From: UBA2421 sp002343075
GTDB taxonomy: Bacteria; Planctomycetota; Phycisphaerae; Tepidisphaerales; Tepidisphaeraceae
Reading direction: 5' to 3'
Length of the DNA: 64,000 bases
Assembly (NCBI GenBank): GCA_937982565.1
Contig: CALJLN010000038.1
Coordinates: 1-64,000, forward strand
The notes below the pieces were generated by a model. That model ran no database searches. It saw only the letters and a program-made list of their open reading frames with translations, and was not told the origin of the DNA. Below, piece by piece: positions 34,088-42,119 of this stretch; the stretch's first letter is position 1; each line of letters opens with the position of its first letter. A program made the position numbers and the translations under genes.

Positions 34088-35017
34088 ATGAGCATCAAAA
34101 CCTACATCTTATGTCCGGGACAAGGCGCGCAACATGTTGGCATGGGTCAAGATCTCGCCAGCCGATTCTCTGCTGCACGAGCCGTTTTTGACGCCGCAAG
34201 CGCAACCCTCGGCTACGATCTGGCCGCGATATGCTTCAACGGCCCTGAGGAGAAGCTGAATCGGACCGATGTAAGCCAGCCCGCGATCTATGCGACTAGC
34301 GTCGCGAGCTTTGAAGCGGCGAAGCAGGCTGGGTTGATCGACCTCGCGTGCGTGACGGCGCTCGCGGGCCTCTCGCTAGGTGAATATACCGCCCTTCATC
34401 TAGGCGGGGCGTTTGGCTTTGCGGAGGGCTTGCGGCTTGTCGCAGCCCGTGGCAAGTATATGCAGGAGGCGGCGGTAGCCACGCCCAGCGGAATGGTCGC
34501 GATTATTGGAGCAGACGACGCCGTAGTGTCCGAACTATGCCGAGGTGCCTCAGAGGGCGAGGTGCTTGTGCCAGCCAACTACAATGCGCCCGGACAGATC
34601 GTTGTCAGCGGGAGTAATGCGGCCTGCGGGCGCTTTGCAAATGCAGCATCGGCCGCGGGATACAAGGCTGTACCGCTGGTGGTCGCAGGGGCGTTCCATT
34701 CACCGCTCATGCAATCCGGTGCTGACAAAATGGCAGTCGAACTGGCTAACACGCCGACGTCTTTTCCGCAAATGCCTGTTTATTCAAACGTAACTGCGAC
34801 TCCGCACGCCGATGCCACCTCGATCAAGCGGTTCTTAGTCGATCAAATTGTCAAACCTGTTCGTTGGGAACAGACGATGCAGAGCTTGCTAGCCGCGGGC
34901 GAGGCTCGATTCGTTGAACTTGGGCCGGGGCGTGTTTTGACAGGCCTGCTCAGAAAGATCAACCGCCGGCTTGTCATAGACAACTATGCCACCGCGGATT
35001 CAATCCTCGCGGCTTAG
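34088..35017 (+). CDS. fabD: Malonyl-CoA:ACP transacylase
   Basis: FabD moves malonyl groups from CoA to ACP for fatty-acid elongation. The 309-residue product has the N-terminal PGQGAQHVGMG, nucleophile S96 in GLSLGEY, the arginine-containing segment near 120 (VAARGKYMQEA) and the catalytic His in AGAFHSPLM. The start ATG at 34088 is preceded by GAGGGAACGCAGC, a fair Shine-Dalgarno. It is 32 bases downstream of fabH and in the same operon. All the expected motifs and length are present. Confidence 0.96.
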   Translation: MSIKTYILCPGQGAQHVGMGQDLASRFSAARAVFDAASATLGYDLAAICFNGPEEKLNRTDVSQPAIYATSVASFEAAKQAGLIDLACVTALAGLSLGEYTALHLGGAFGFAEGLRLVAARGKYMQEAAVATPSGMVAIIGADDAVVSELCRGASEGEVLVPANYNAPGQIVVSGSNAACGRFANAASAAGYKAVPLVVAGAFHSPLMQSGADKMAVELANTPTSFPQMPVYSNVTATPHADATSIKRFLVDQIVKPVRWEQTMQSLLAAGEARFVELGPGRVLTGLLRKINRRLVIDNYATADSILAA

Positions 35018-35089
35018 GCCCCGGTGTCGAACAACTGCCATTTGGAGCTTGAGCGGTTCATGTGGACGTTTGTTCTTGAAAGGACAGGG

Positions 35090-35827
35090 ATGACCGAAAA
35101 AAGAGTAGCCATAGTCACCGGCGCATCGCGGGGCATCGGAGAAGCCATCGCAAAAAAGCTGGCAGTGGATGGAGCGCATGTAATTGTGTGTGCAAGGTCT
35201 TTAGAAAGACTATGCGCTGTCGCCGATGCGATTAGGTCCGAGGGGGGCAGCGCCGAACCCGCTGCGCTCGATGTCGCTGATTTCAAGGCGATTGAAGAAA
35301 CGGTCCAACGCATTGCTGAGACGCATGGCCGAATTGATGTGCTGGTGAACAATGCGGGCATCACACGGGACGGGTTGTTTCTTCGCATGGAAGACGCCGA
35401 TTTTGACAGTGTGATCGACGTAAATTTGAAGAGCGTCTTTGTCGCCTGTCGAAGCGCTGCCCGCTTCATAATGCGCAGCAAATCAGGTCGGATAGTGAAC
35501 ATCGGTTCGGTCTCGGGCGTGGTAGGTAACGCGGGTCAGGCCAATTACTCTGCCAGTAAGGCAGGGTTGATCGGGCTGAGTAAGACGATTGCCAAGGAAC
35601 TCGCTGGCAAGGGGGTCACCTGCAATGTTGTCGCACCTGGCTTTATCACAACCGAGATGACAGATGTCCTAAACGAGAAAATCAAAGAAGTTGCAAAGGG
35701 AATGATTCCACTCCGCCGCTTTGGCACGCCGGATGAGATTGCGGCGATTGTAACATTCCTTGCCAGCGAGGCAGCAAGTTATGTTACGGGCCAAGTCGTT
35801 TGCGTGGATGGTGGGATGGCTATGTGA
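35090..35827 (+). CDS. fabG: 3-oxoacyl-ACP reductase
   Basis: FabG reduces 3-oxoacyl-ACP with NADPH in each elongation round. The 245-residue product has the SDR cofactor motif TGASRGIG at 10-17, NNAG at 87-90, and the catalytic S140, Y153 and K157. The ATG at 35090 follows AAAGGACAGGG; an in-frame start at 35024 would add 22 residues lying almost directly on the fabD stop and is less likely. The position between fabD and acpP is standard. Confidence 0.95.
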   Translation: MTEKRVAIVTGASRGIGEAIAKKLAVDGAHVIVCARSLERLCAVADAIRSEGGSAEPAALDVADFKAIEETVQRIAETHGRIDVLVNNAGITRDGLFLRMEDADFDSVIDVNLKSVFVACRSAARFIMRSKSGRIVNIGSVSGVVGNAGQANYSASKAGLIGLSKTIAKELAGKGVTCNVVAPGFITTEMTDVLNEKIKEVAKGMIPLRRFGTPDEIAAIVTFLASEAASYVTGQVVCVDGGMAM

Positions 35828-35968
35828 CTTTTGCTCTTGAGGTCCAGTTCAATGGACATATCGAGCGGGAGCGTTGCAAAGTAAGTCGCCACCGATATAG
35901 TCACCCAACTTGCCCAGCCCGGACGCGGACGCCGGATGGGCGCACTTTAGCTGAGGCCAGGAAAGGTT

Positions 35969-36205
35969 ATGGACGAGATCGAAACGAAAGTCATCGAAAT
36001 CGTGAGTGAACAGATGGGCGTGGACAAAGGCGAGATTACTCGCGAAACCCACTTCATCAACGACCTCAACGCCGACTCGCTCGACACCGTCGAACTCGTC
36101 ATGGAGTTTGAAGACGAATTTGAATTGTCGATTCCAGACGAGGAAGCGGAGAAGATTCAAACCGTCGGTCAGGCGATCGACTACATCAAGGAGCATAAGA
36201 AGTAG
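35969..36205 (+). CDS. acpP: Acyl carrier protein
   Basis: The 78-residue acidic product carries S37 in NADSLDTVELVMEFED, the site of the phosphopantetheine arm. The fold pattern of four helices and the length are typical. The ATG at 35969 has AGGAAAGG upstream, a strong Shine-Dalgarno that fits its expected high expression. It lies 141 bases after fabG; that gap shows no obvious promoter. fabF follows after 71 bases that contain a hairpin. Confidence 0.96.
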   Translation: MDEIETKVIEIVSEQMGVDKGEITRETHFINDLNADSLDTVELVMEFEDEFELSIPDEEAEKIQTVGQAIDYIKEHKK

Positions 36206-36232
36206 GCGTGTGTTAATTTCGGTTGACGATCA

Positions 36233-36249
36233 CCGGATTCACAATCCGG
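36233..36249. other. Small perfect hairpin between acpP and fabF
   Basis: CCGGATT and AATCCGG form a 7-bp stem around CAC, with no T-tract after it. It might lower read-through from acpP into fabF or stabilise the acpP transcript end. Both are inference. Confidence 0.35.
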
Positions 36250-36276
36250 CATCCGACCGACAGCCTTTAATCTCCC

Positions 36277-37515
36277 ATGGCGCGTCGCGTAGTCATTACC
36301 GGCTTGGGTGTCGTCACATCTCTCGGCGAAGACGTCGAGCGGGTGTGGGATGCGCTGTGTACTGGAAAGAGCGGCATCGGTCCGATCACCCGTTGGGATG
36401 TGAGTCAATACCCCGTTCGCTTTGGCGGTGAATGCGCGGCGTTCGATGTTACTCGCTACGGAATCGATGCCCGCGAAGCCAAGCGACTTGATCGTTTTGC
36501 GCAGTTTGGTGTTGCCGCATCGGTTTCGGCGGTGAAAGACGCTGCGATCGACTTCGAGAAGGTTGATCGCCTGCGCGCAGGCGTCATCATCGGAAGCGGC
36601 ATCGGTGGGATCGAAACGATTCAGGAGCAGCACGACATTCTCAACTCCCGAGGCGTTGGACGTGTTAGCCCGTTCACAGTGCCCCGACTGATGGGAAATG
36701 CTGCAAGCGGCAACGTGTCGATCATGTACCGCTTGAACGGACCTACCACTGCGATCGCAACGGCCTGTGCCACCGGCGCAAATGCCATCGGCGATGCCGG
36801 GAGGCTCATAAAACAGGATCATGCGGATGTCATGATCGCTGGGGGGAGCGAAGCGGCGCTTTGTAAGATCGGGTTGGCGAGCTTTTGCGCCGCGCGTGCA
36901 TTATCAACCCGAAATGATGTTCCTCAACTCGCCAGTCGTCCCTGGGACAAAGACCGTGATGGGTTTGTCATGGGCGAAGGTGCCGGGGTGGTGGTGCTTG
37001 AAGAGTTGGAACACGCAAAGGCTCGCGGCGCGAGGATATATGCAGAGTTGATTGGATATGGGATGTCGTCAGACGGCCACCACCTCACCGCTCCACCGGA
37101 CGACGGCAGCGGGGCGGCGATGGCCATGAATCTGGCGATGAAAGATGCCGGCATTTCCCCGGATGCGATTGATTACATCAACGCACACGGAACTAGTACG
37201 CAATTGGGTGATATCGCCGAGACGCGTGCCATCAAGTCGGCCCTAGGCCCGCACGCCAAGAAAGTCTCAATCAGCTCGACAAAGAGCGCAATTGGTCACC
37301 TGCTCGGAGCGGCAGGGGGTGTGGAAACGGTTGTTTCAGCCTTGGCTGTCCAGAGGAACTTGATTCCGCCGACGATTAACCTCGATTCAGCAGACCCGGA
37401 ATGCGACCTGGATTACACTCCGAAGGCCGCGCGTGACCTGAATGTACGAATTGCGGCCAACAACGGCTTCGGATTTGGCGGGCATAATGCTTGCCTGCTT
37501 CTTAAGAAGGTCTGA
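36277..37515 (+). CDS. fabF: 3-oxoacyl-ACP synthase II
   Basis: FabF elongates acyl-ACP by condensation with malonyl-ACP. The 412-residue product has C164 in ATACATGANA, H304 in NAHGTSTQLGD and H341 in SAIGHLLGAAG, the complete Cys-His-His triad. Length is typical. The ATG at 36277 lacks a Shine-Dalgarno, and TTTAAT ends five bases before it, so its expression may differ from the rest of the cluster. It is the last recognised fatty-acid gene of the group and is followed after 104 bases by a FliN-like gene. Confidence 0.95.
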   Translation: MARRVVITGLGVVTSLGEDVERVWDALCTGKSGIGPITRWDVSQYPVRFGGECAAFDVTRYGIDAREAKRLDRFAQFGVAASVSAVKDAAIDFEKVDRLRAGVIIGSGIGGIETIQEQHDILNSRGVGRVSPFTVPRLMGNAASGNVSIMYRLNGPTTAIATACATGANAIGDAGRLIKQDHADVMIAGGSEAALCKIGLASFCAARALSTRNDVPQLASRPWDKDRDGFVMGEGAGVVVLEELEHAKARGARIYAELIGYGMSSDGHHLTAPPDDGSGAAMAMNLAMKDAGISPDAIDYINAHGTSTQLGDIAETRAIKSALGPHAKKVSISSTKSAIGHLLGAAGGVETVVSALAVQRNLIPPTINLDSADPECDLDYTPKAARDLNVRIAANNGFGFGGHNACLLLKKV

Positions 37516-37619
37516 CGCGGCGATCGGCCCCGTCGGCGTCGGGTGTTGCTCTTGCTCGCGATGTGCCGATACTGCCCGAAGGGTACATCGTTTGATTCGT
37601 TAATGGAGGATCGTTCAGC

Positions 37620-37919
37620 GTGCCGCTTCTTCGCACCGAAAACTCCAAGCCCTCCGCCGTTGAGCTAAGCCGGATTATGCGGTTGTCGGTGCCTGTCATT
37701 GTAAAGCTTGCCGAGCGTCGTTTGAATCTTCAGGAAGTCATGCGGCTTGGCAACGGCTCGATTATCGAATTCTTCAAGAGTTTTGATGAGCCGCTTGAGT
37801 TGCTAATCAACAACAAGACCATCGGACAGGGTGAGGCGGTCAAGGTGGGTGAGAACTTTGGCCTGCGCATCACACACATAGGGGATGTGAAAAGCATCAT
37901 CAAGTCGCTCTCGTCGTAG
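37620..37919 (+). CDS. FliN/SpoA-domain protein, orphan
   Basis: The 99-residue product is essentially one SpoA (FliN/FliM C-terminal) domain: VPVIVKLAERRLNLQEVMRLGNG, then IGQGEAVKVGENFGLRITHIGD. In flagella and type III secretion this domain builds the C-ring that switches or sorts export substrates. The GTG start at 37620 has TGGAGGA about ten bases upstream. No other flagellar or secretion gene is in the window, and the location after fabF is not usual. It may serve a motor encoded elsewhere, or a different structure. Confidence 0.82.
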   Translation: MPLLRTENSKPSAVELSRIMRLSVPVIVKLAERRLNLQEVMRLGNGSIIEFFKSFDEPLELLINNKTIGQGEAVKVGENFGLRITHIGDVKSIIKSLSS

Positions 37920-37954
37920 GCGAGTGGCGATTGTAATGCCTCCGCTTGCCCGGA

Positions 37955-39250
37955 TTACTTCAGGCCGATTGCGAATGCTACCGCCGCGTCCCTGTTGGTT
38001 ATGCGCCCTTCAAGCTGCTCGTCGTACGTTCGATCCAGAATCATTTTGAACATCGGACCCGGCACCATGCCCAAGGCAATCAGATCGTCGCCAGTAATCC
38101 AGGGTAGCGGGGCGACCTCCGTGCCTACAAAGGGCTTGATTGCCTCGAGTGCGGTGCAAACTCGCGTCCAATCGTAACCACTGATCTCACTGATCGCCCT
38201 CAAAAATGCAATTGCGTCTCCGGAGTCTGCCGCAGCGAGGAAGCGCTTGATTCTCGCTGTCGAGAGTGGCTCGCGCACTATTGAGCTGGCAAGACGCAGA
38301 ATTGATCGAAGCGAATCAAGTTCCAAGTTGCTGATGCGAAGCGATTTTCTCGCGGCATGGCAGATTTTCTCAATAGTCGTCCCCTCAAGCAGTTCAAACA
38401 ACCCGTCGGACGAGGATTGCCAGGCAAAATCCACGTGCGCCGCGGCGACTGCTAGCGGAAAGCCGCATGACATTCCCGGCTGCAACCGCTCAAAGATGGA
38501 TCGCCTCATATCGAGTCCCGCCGCCGGGGGCGTGCCGACAAAACGGATTAGATGGCCGATAACATGCAAAGACCACAAGAGCCGCCAGGCCACGATGCGG
38601 GTGATCGGGGTGAGCATGCCGCGAAGTTCATCGGCAATACGCTCAGGACTGATTTCGATCAGTCGCGGCGCGTATCTCACGATTGCGTCCCTTGTAGTGG
38701 GTTCAATCGTCATCTCAAACCGTGCAGCAAATCGGACCGCGCGCAGGATCCTCAAGTAGTCTTCAGCGAACCGGTGCTGCGGATCCCCGATAGCCCGTAG
38801 AAGATTTGCGCGCAGGTCTGCCTGTCCACCGACGTAGTCGATCACGCGATTCTCGATGGGGTCCAGAAACAGCCCATTGATGGTGAAGTCGCGCCGCTGC
38901 GCGTCTGCCTCGGCGGTCGTGAAGGTTACGCGATCGGGCCGGCGGCCGTCGGAGTAGTGTCCGTCGGCGCGAAATGTCGCCACCTCAATCACGCTTTTGC
39001 CGCTGCGAACCAGAATCACCCCGAAGGCCGCCCCGACGGCCTGCGTTTTCTGAAAGAGCGCTTGCACTCTTATGGGCGGAGCGTCGGTGGCGACGTCAAA
39101 GTCCTTCGGCGTAAGACCCAGCAATTCATCCCGTACGCACCCTCCCGCCAAATAAGCTACATGCCCCTGATCTCGCAGCCGACGGATGACGTTGATCGCA
39201 TCCTCGCGACGACTCGGCTGTTTCAGAATCTCGGTCGGCGGGGGGGTCAT
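37955..39250 (-). CDS. tRNA nucleotidyltransferase/poly(A) polymerase family protein
   Basis: The 431-residue product is a class II nucleotidyltransferase with the GGCVRDELLG motif at 36-45 and the metal-binding D50-F-D52. RRDFTINGLF and the RILRAVRFAARF segment follow. It is either the CCA-adding enzyme, poly(A) polymerase or an A- or CC-adding half enzyme; sequence alone does not settle this. The tRNA-Phe in this window lacks an encoded CCA, so such an activity is needed. The start ATG overlaps the rsmD stop region by four bases (ATGA), so the two are translationally coupled. Confidence 0.88.
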   Translation of the reverse strand: MTPPPTEILKQPSRREDAINVIRRLRDQGHVAYLAGGCVRDELLGLTPKDFDVATDAPPIRVQALFQKTQAVGAAFGVILVRSGKSVIEVATFRADGHYSDGRRPDRVTFTTAEADAQRRDFTINGLFLDPIENRVIDYVGGQADLRANLLRAIGDPQHRFAEDYLRILRAVRFAARFEMTIEPTTRDAIVRYAPRLIEISPERIADELRGMLTPITRIVAWRLLWSLHVIGHLIRFVGTPPAAGLDMRRSIFERLQPGMSCGFPLAVAAAHVDFAWQSSSDGLFELLEGTTIEKICHAARKSLRISNLELDSLRSILRLASSIVREPLSTARIKRFLAAADSGDAIAFLRAISEISGYDWTRVCTALEAIKPFVGTEVAPLPWITGDDLIALGMVPGPMFKMILDRTYDEQLEGRITNRDAAVAFAIGLK

Positions 39251-39831
39251 AGTGATGGTTCTTCTGCCTCCAGAAGCTCGATAGTCATTCCGCCATACTC
39301 GCGAACATCGGTCTGGCGCAGGCGTGGTAGACGAAGCGTGTCCTTTGAGTCATGTCGGAATACCAAAACACCCCCGGGGCGAAGGTGCGCGCCGGTCAAA
39401 TGCAGTGCCAGTTGCAGCAGTTCGTCGGCTTGAGTTTGAAGGAACTTGTAGGGCGGATCGAGGAAGATGATATCAGCCCCGCTTGCGGCCGCAGCCTCGG
39501 GGCGGGTGTTGGCAAGGTGGAACCACTTGAACAGGTCGCCTGGGATGATCCGTGATCGTTCGGCGAGCTTTAGGTTCGTGATGTTCTGCGCTAACCGAGC
39601 GAGCGCACCCCGGTCGGCATCGAAGAATGTCGCCAGTTTTGCGCCCCGACTGAGAGATTCAAGACCCATACTGCCGGTGCCGCAGAAACAATCGTAAACA
39701 AGCGCTTCATCGATGCGTGGCGCGAGTAAATCGAAGAGCGACTGTTTTGCACGATCAGTGATCGGGCGAGTGGCACTTCCCTCCGGCGGGAGGATCGATC
39801 GCCCGCGATGTTCTCCGGCAATAATGCGCAT
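39247..39831 (-). CDS. rsmD: 16S rRNA (guanine966-N2)-methyltransferase
   Basis: RsmD methylates G966 of 16S rRNA. The 194-residue product starts with MRIIAGEHRGR, and contains RPITDRAKQSLFDLL, the SAM motif DCFCGTGSMGLESLSRGA and the catalytic DPPYKFL motif. These are diagnostic. The stop overlaps the start of the tRNA nucleotidyltransferase gene, suggesting joint expression of two RNA-maturation enzymes. The minus-strand leader has AAGG right before the ATG and no ideal promoter in the 124-base divergent gap to the YkgJ-type gene. Confidence 0.94.
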   Translation of the reverse strand: MRIIAGEHRGRSILPPEGSATRPITDRAKQSLFDLLAPRIDEALVYDCFCGTGSMGLESLSRGAKLATFFDADRGALARLAQNITNLKLAERSRIIPGDLFKWFHLANTRPEAAAASGADIIFLDPPYKFLQTQADELLQLALHLTGAHLRPGGVLVFRHDSKDTLRLPRLRQTDVREYGGMTIELLEAEEPSL

Positions 39832-39955
39832 CCTTAGGTTGCTAAGTTAACGCATTGCAAGCCGGCTTTATAGATGGACAGCGTTTGGAGTCACGCATCG
39901 GGGGCGATACCATGTTCCTCAACCGGGTCTGAGGCGTTTGGAGAAGGTTTGACGT

Positions 39956-40408
39956 ATGGCTGAAATTTTGTGCGATAAATGCGTCGCGCTCTGCTGTCGA
40001 TATTTTGCGCTCCCGCTGGAAAACCCCAGATCGGCAGCCGATTTCGATCACATTCGCTGGTACTTGTGCCACGAGAATGTAATCGTGTTTGTGGAGGAAG
40101 GGCAGTGGTATTTGGGAATCCTGAACCGCTGCAAGCACCTTCTTCCGGACAACCGCTGTGAGATTTACGAGCATCGGCCGAGAATCTGCCGAGGATACTC
40201 CACTAAGTCCTGCGAATATCACTCGACGGACTACGGTTACGACCATCTCTTCACCAGCGCGCATGACTTGGTGGTGCACGCGGAAGAGGTGCTCTCAAAG
40301 CGGGCCGGGCGACGAGTGAAGTTGCCATTGCAGCCCAAGAAGATGCGGCTCCGAAAGAAAACGAAGAACGGGAGGCTCGCCGGTGTAATGTTGCCGGTCA
40401 TGAGCTAG
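39956..40408 (+). CDS. YkgJ-family cysteine-cluster protein
   Basis: The 150-residue product has C6-x2-C9-x3-C13-C14 at the N-terminus, NRCKHLLPDNRCEIYEHRPRICRGY further on and another cysteine in KSCEYH. This is the YkgJ/CxxCxxCC pattern thought to bind an iron-sulfur or zinc site. The C-terminus is very basic (KKMRLRKKTKNGR). The start ATG at 39956 follows GGAGAAGG. The role of YkgJ proteins is unresolved. It lies 19 bases upstream of a nuclease-like gene in the same direction, suggesting an operon. Confidence 0.83.
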   Translation: MAEILCDKCVALCCRYFALPLENPRSAADFDHIRWYLCHENVIVFVEEGQWYLGILNRCKHLLPDNRCEIYEHRPRICRGYSTKSCEYHSTDYGYDHLFTSAHDLVVHAEEVLSKRAGRRVKLPLQPKKMRLRKKTKNGRLAGVMLPVMS

Positions 40409-40427
40409 GTTTTAGACGGGGCGTTCC

Positions 40428-40925
40428 ATGGCGGACAGATCGATTCACTATGAAGCTGCATTTGAGGCTTATCTCCGCGAGAGGGGCATTCCTTACGTCG
40501 CGGTTGACGAAGCAAAGAAAGCACTGTTTTCGACCGCGAAGCTAAAGAGCTTCGATTTTGTCGTCTACAACCCCAAAGGTCTTAACCTGCTGGTTGACGT
40601 GAAGGGACGACAGGCTCACTCTCGTTCTGCCCGCCCTAGCTTCCAGACTTGGACAACCGAGCGGGACGTTGAAGACCTGATGCAGTGGGAGCAGGTGTTT
40701 GGGAGCAACTTCAAGGCGGTTTTCACGTTTATCTACTGGATTGACCCGCCGCTGACACCAGAACCGGGCATGTTCGAGTTCCGTGGAAAGTGGTACTGGC
40801 TGATGGGAATTGATCTGTCAGACTACCGTAATCACATGCGCCGCAGAAGCGTCAAATGGGAAACGGTAAGCCTGCCGATGGCAGATTTTCGTCAGCTTGC
40901 CCGTCCGATTGATCAGTGGTTATGA
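40428..40925 (+). CDS. HYE/PD-(D/E)XK-like hypothetical protein
   Basis: I do not recognise a named family. The 165-residue product has IHYEAAFEAYLRERGIPYV at the start, an acidic strand LKSFDFVVYNP, and LLVDVKGR near 68-75. Together these resemble the E-x-D-x-DxK core of PD-(D/E)XK nucleases. A tryptophan-rich C-terminal half follows. The catalytic assignment is by pattern only. It lies between the YkgJ-type gene and a small exported protein, with no Shine-Dalgarno. DNA repair or RNA processing roles are speculative. Confidence 0.6.
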   Translation: MADRSIHYEAAFEAYLRERGIPYVAVDEAKKALFSTAKLKSFDFVVYNPKGLNLLVDVKGRQAHSRSARPSFQTWTTERDVEDLMQWEQVFGSNFKAVFTFIYWIDPPLTPEPGMFEFRGKWYWLMGIDLSDYRNHMRRRSVKWETVSLPMADFRQLARPIDQWL

Positions 40926-40943
40926 TTGGCTGAGGTGAATACG

Positions 40944-41180
40944 ATGAGAAAGCGATTTTTTGCGACGGCGGCGTCAGCGGTACTGTTGATGGGGATGCCT
41001 AGTGCAGCCTTGGCACAGGATGACGACGATAAATCCTATGATGCCCGACTCGAAGGGCATGATCCCGCTGTGCAACTCGATGTCGGCGGGGCGGCACTAT
41101 CTTATCTCCTCTTGGTCGGTCTGGGCGTCTTGTGCATCGGCGTCACATTCAAGAATGCCAAGCGCACGCACCTTGATTGA
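40944..41180 (+). CDS. Small exported membrane protein
   Basis: The 78-residue product has a signal peptide ending in SAALAQ near residue 25, a short acidic segment (DDDDK), and one C-terminal hydrophobic segment (about 50-68) followed by basic residues. It is likely an inner-membrane protein with a short periplasmic part. The ATG at 40944 has GAGG upstream in TGAGGTGAATACG. It starts 18 bases after the nuclease-like gene. I do not recognise a family. Confidence 0.65.
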   Translation: MRKRFFATAASAVLLMGMPSAALAQDDDDKSYDARLEGHDPAVQLDVGGAALSYLLLVGLGVLCIGVTFKNAKRTHLD

Positions 41181-41258
41181 CAACTAGCCGCCTATACTAA
41201 GGAACTGTCCTATGTCTGTGGCTTTTGAATCTGCTGTCGTTTAACCGGAGACCTGCTA

Positions 41259-41612
41259 ATGAAATCAACTGTGATCTGGGGATTGATTGTTATCAACGGT
41301 CTACTTGCGTTTGCGTTGCTGTCACGGGTTGCGGCACCCAACACGGCCTTGGCACAGAATCGACCCGCAGAGCCCCGGCCCGAAGCGAACCGGCCCGCAC
41401 GTCCGGGCGACTACGTCATGATTCCCGGTGAAGTGACCGGCGGATCGACAAGTGTTGTTTATGTTATCGATACAACTAACGGGCTGCTTGGAGCGATTGC
41501 CTACGATGACAGCGTAAAGCAACTCCAGAGCATGCCGGGGCGAATAGACCTGCAGCAAGTCTTCACGCAAGCAACCCCGCGGCAGGGTGCCGATGGCAAG
41601 AAACAACGATAG
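41259..41612 (+). CDS. Small exported protein of unknown function
   Basis: The 117-residue product has a signal or anchor (about 5-31, ending NTALAQN), a Pro/Arg-rich linker and a short domain reading DYVMIPGEVTGGSTSVVYVIDTTNG. GGAGA stands eight bases before the ATG. A TATACT sequence about 62 bases upstream could be its -10. The next gene has the same plan and a related end domain, so they may be paralogues. Confidence 0.65.
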   Translation: MKSTVIWGLIVINGLLAFALLSRVAAPNTALAQNRPAEPRPEANRPARPGDYVMIPGEVTGGSTSVVYVIDTTNGLLGAIAYDDSVKQLQSMPGRIDLQQVFTQATPRQGADGKKQR

Positions 41613-41677
41613 TCAGGATGTTTCCACCCTACCGATTTTCTGGACTTTAGATTTGCATCATCAATCAGGACTTCATC

Positions 41678-41947
41678 ATGGATCGAAAAACCTTCGCAAT
41701 CGGCGTCTTGGCGATCATCGCAGTGATTCTTTCTGCGGCCAATTTGATGCCAGTTCAGCAGACTTTCGCCGCCGCAACCATTAAAGACCGCGATTACCAG
41801 GTTGTTACGAGTCGAACCCAGCAAGGTGGCGACGGGTTGTACATCCTCGATAACCGCACCGGCCAAGTCGCGGTTTTCACATGGGATGTGGCGGCTCGGG
41901 CCGTCAAGCTGCGCGACGTGCGCATGGTGACCGAAGCATTCCGGTAG
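41678..41947 (+). CDS. Small exported protein, likely paralogue of the previous gene
   Basis: The 89-residue product has an N-terminal hydrophobic segment (about 6-23) with a possible cleavage after QTFAAA. A small domain DYQVVTSRTQQGGDGLYILDNRTGQ follows. The shared pattern DY-V-x-S/G-x-G-x-x-Y-I-D-x-TG links it to the protein just upstream. AGGA lies seven bases before the ATG. Function unknown; both might be outer-layer or periplasmic proteins. Confidence 0.65.
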   Translation: MDRKTFAIGVLAIIAVILSAANLMPVQQTFAAATIKDRDYQVVTSRTQQGGDGLYILDNRTGQVAVFTWDVAARAVKLRDVRMVTEAFR

Positions 41948-42119
41948 TCCCAATAGTCCCTAGCCATAGAAGAGCTCGAATGCCCGGGGATAGTCACCAA
42001 AACCCCCGACCACATGGCGAATGCTGACGCGTATCGAACTTTACATAACCTGCATTATGGGACGTTGGGTAGGGCGGCGGCATCGGCAAAAGATCATGCC
42101 GGCTCTGCCGTAAGGAAGC

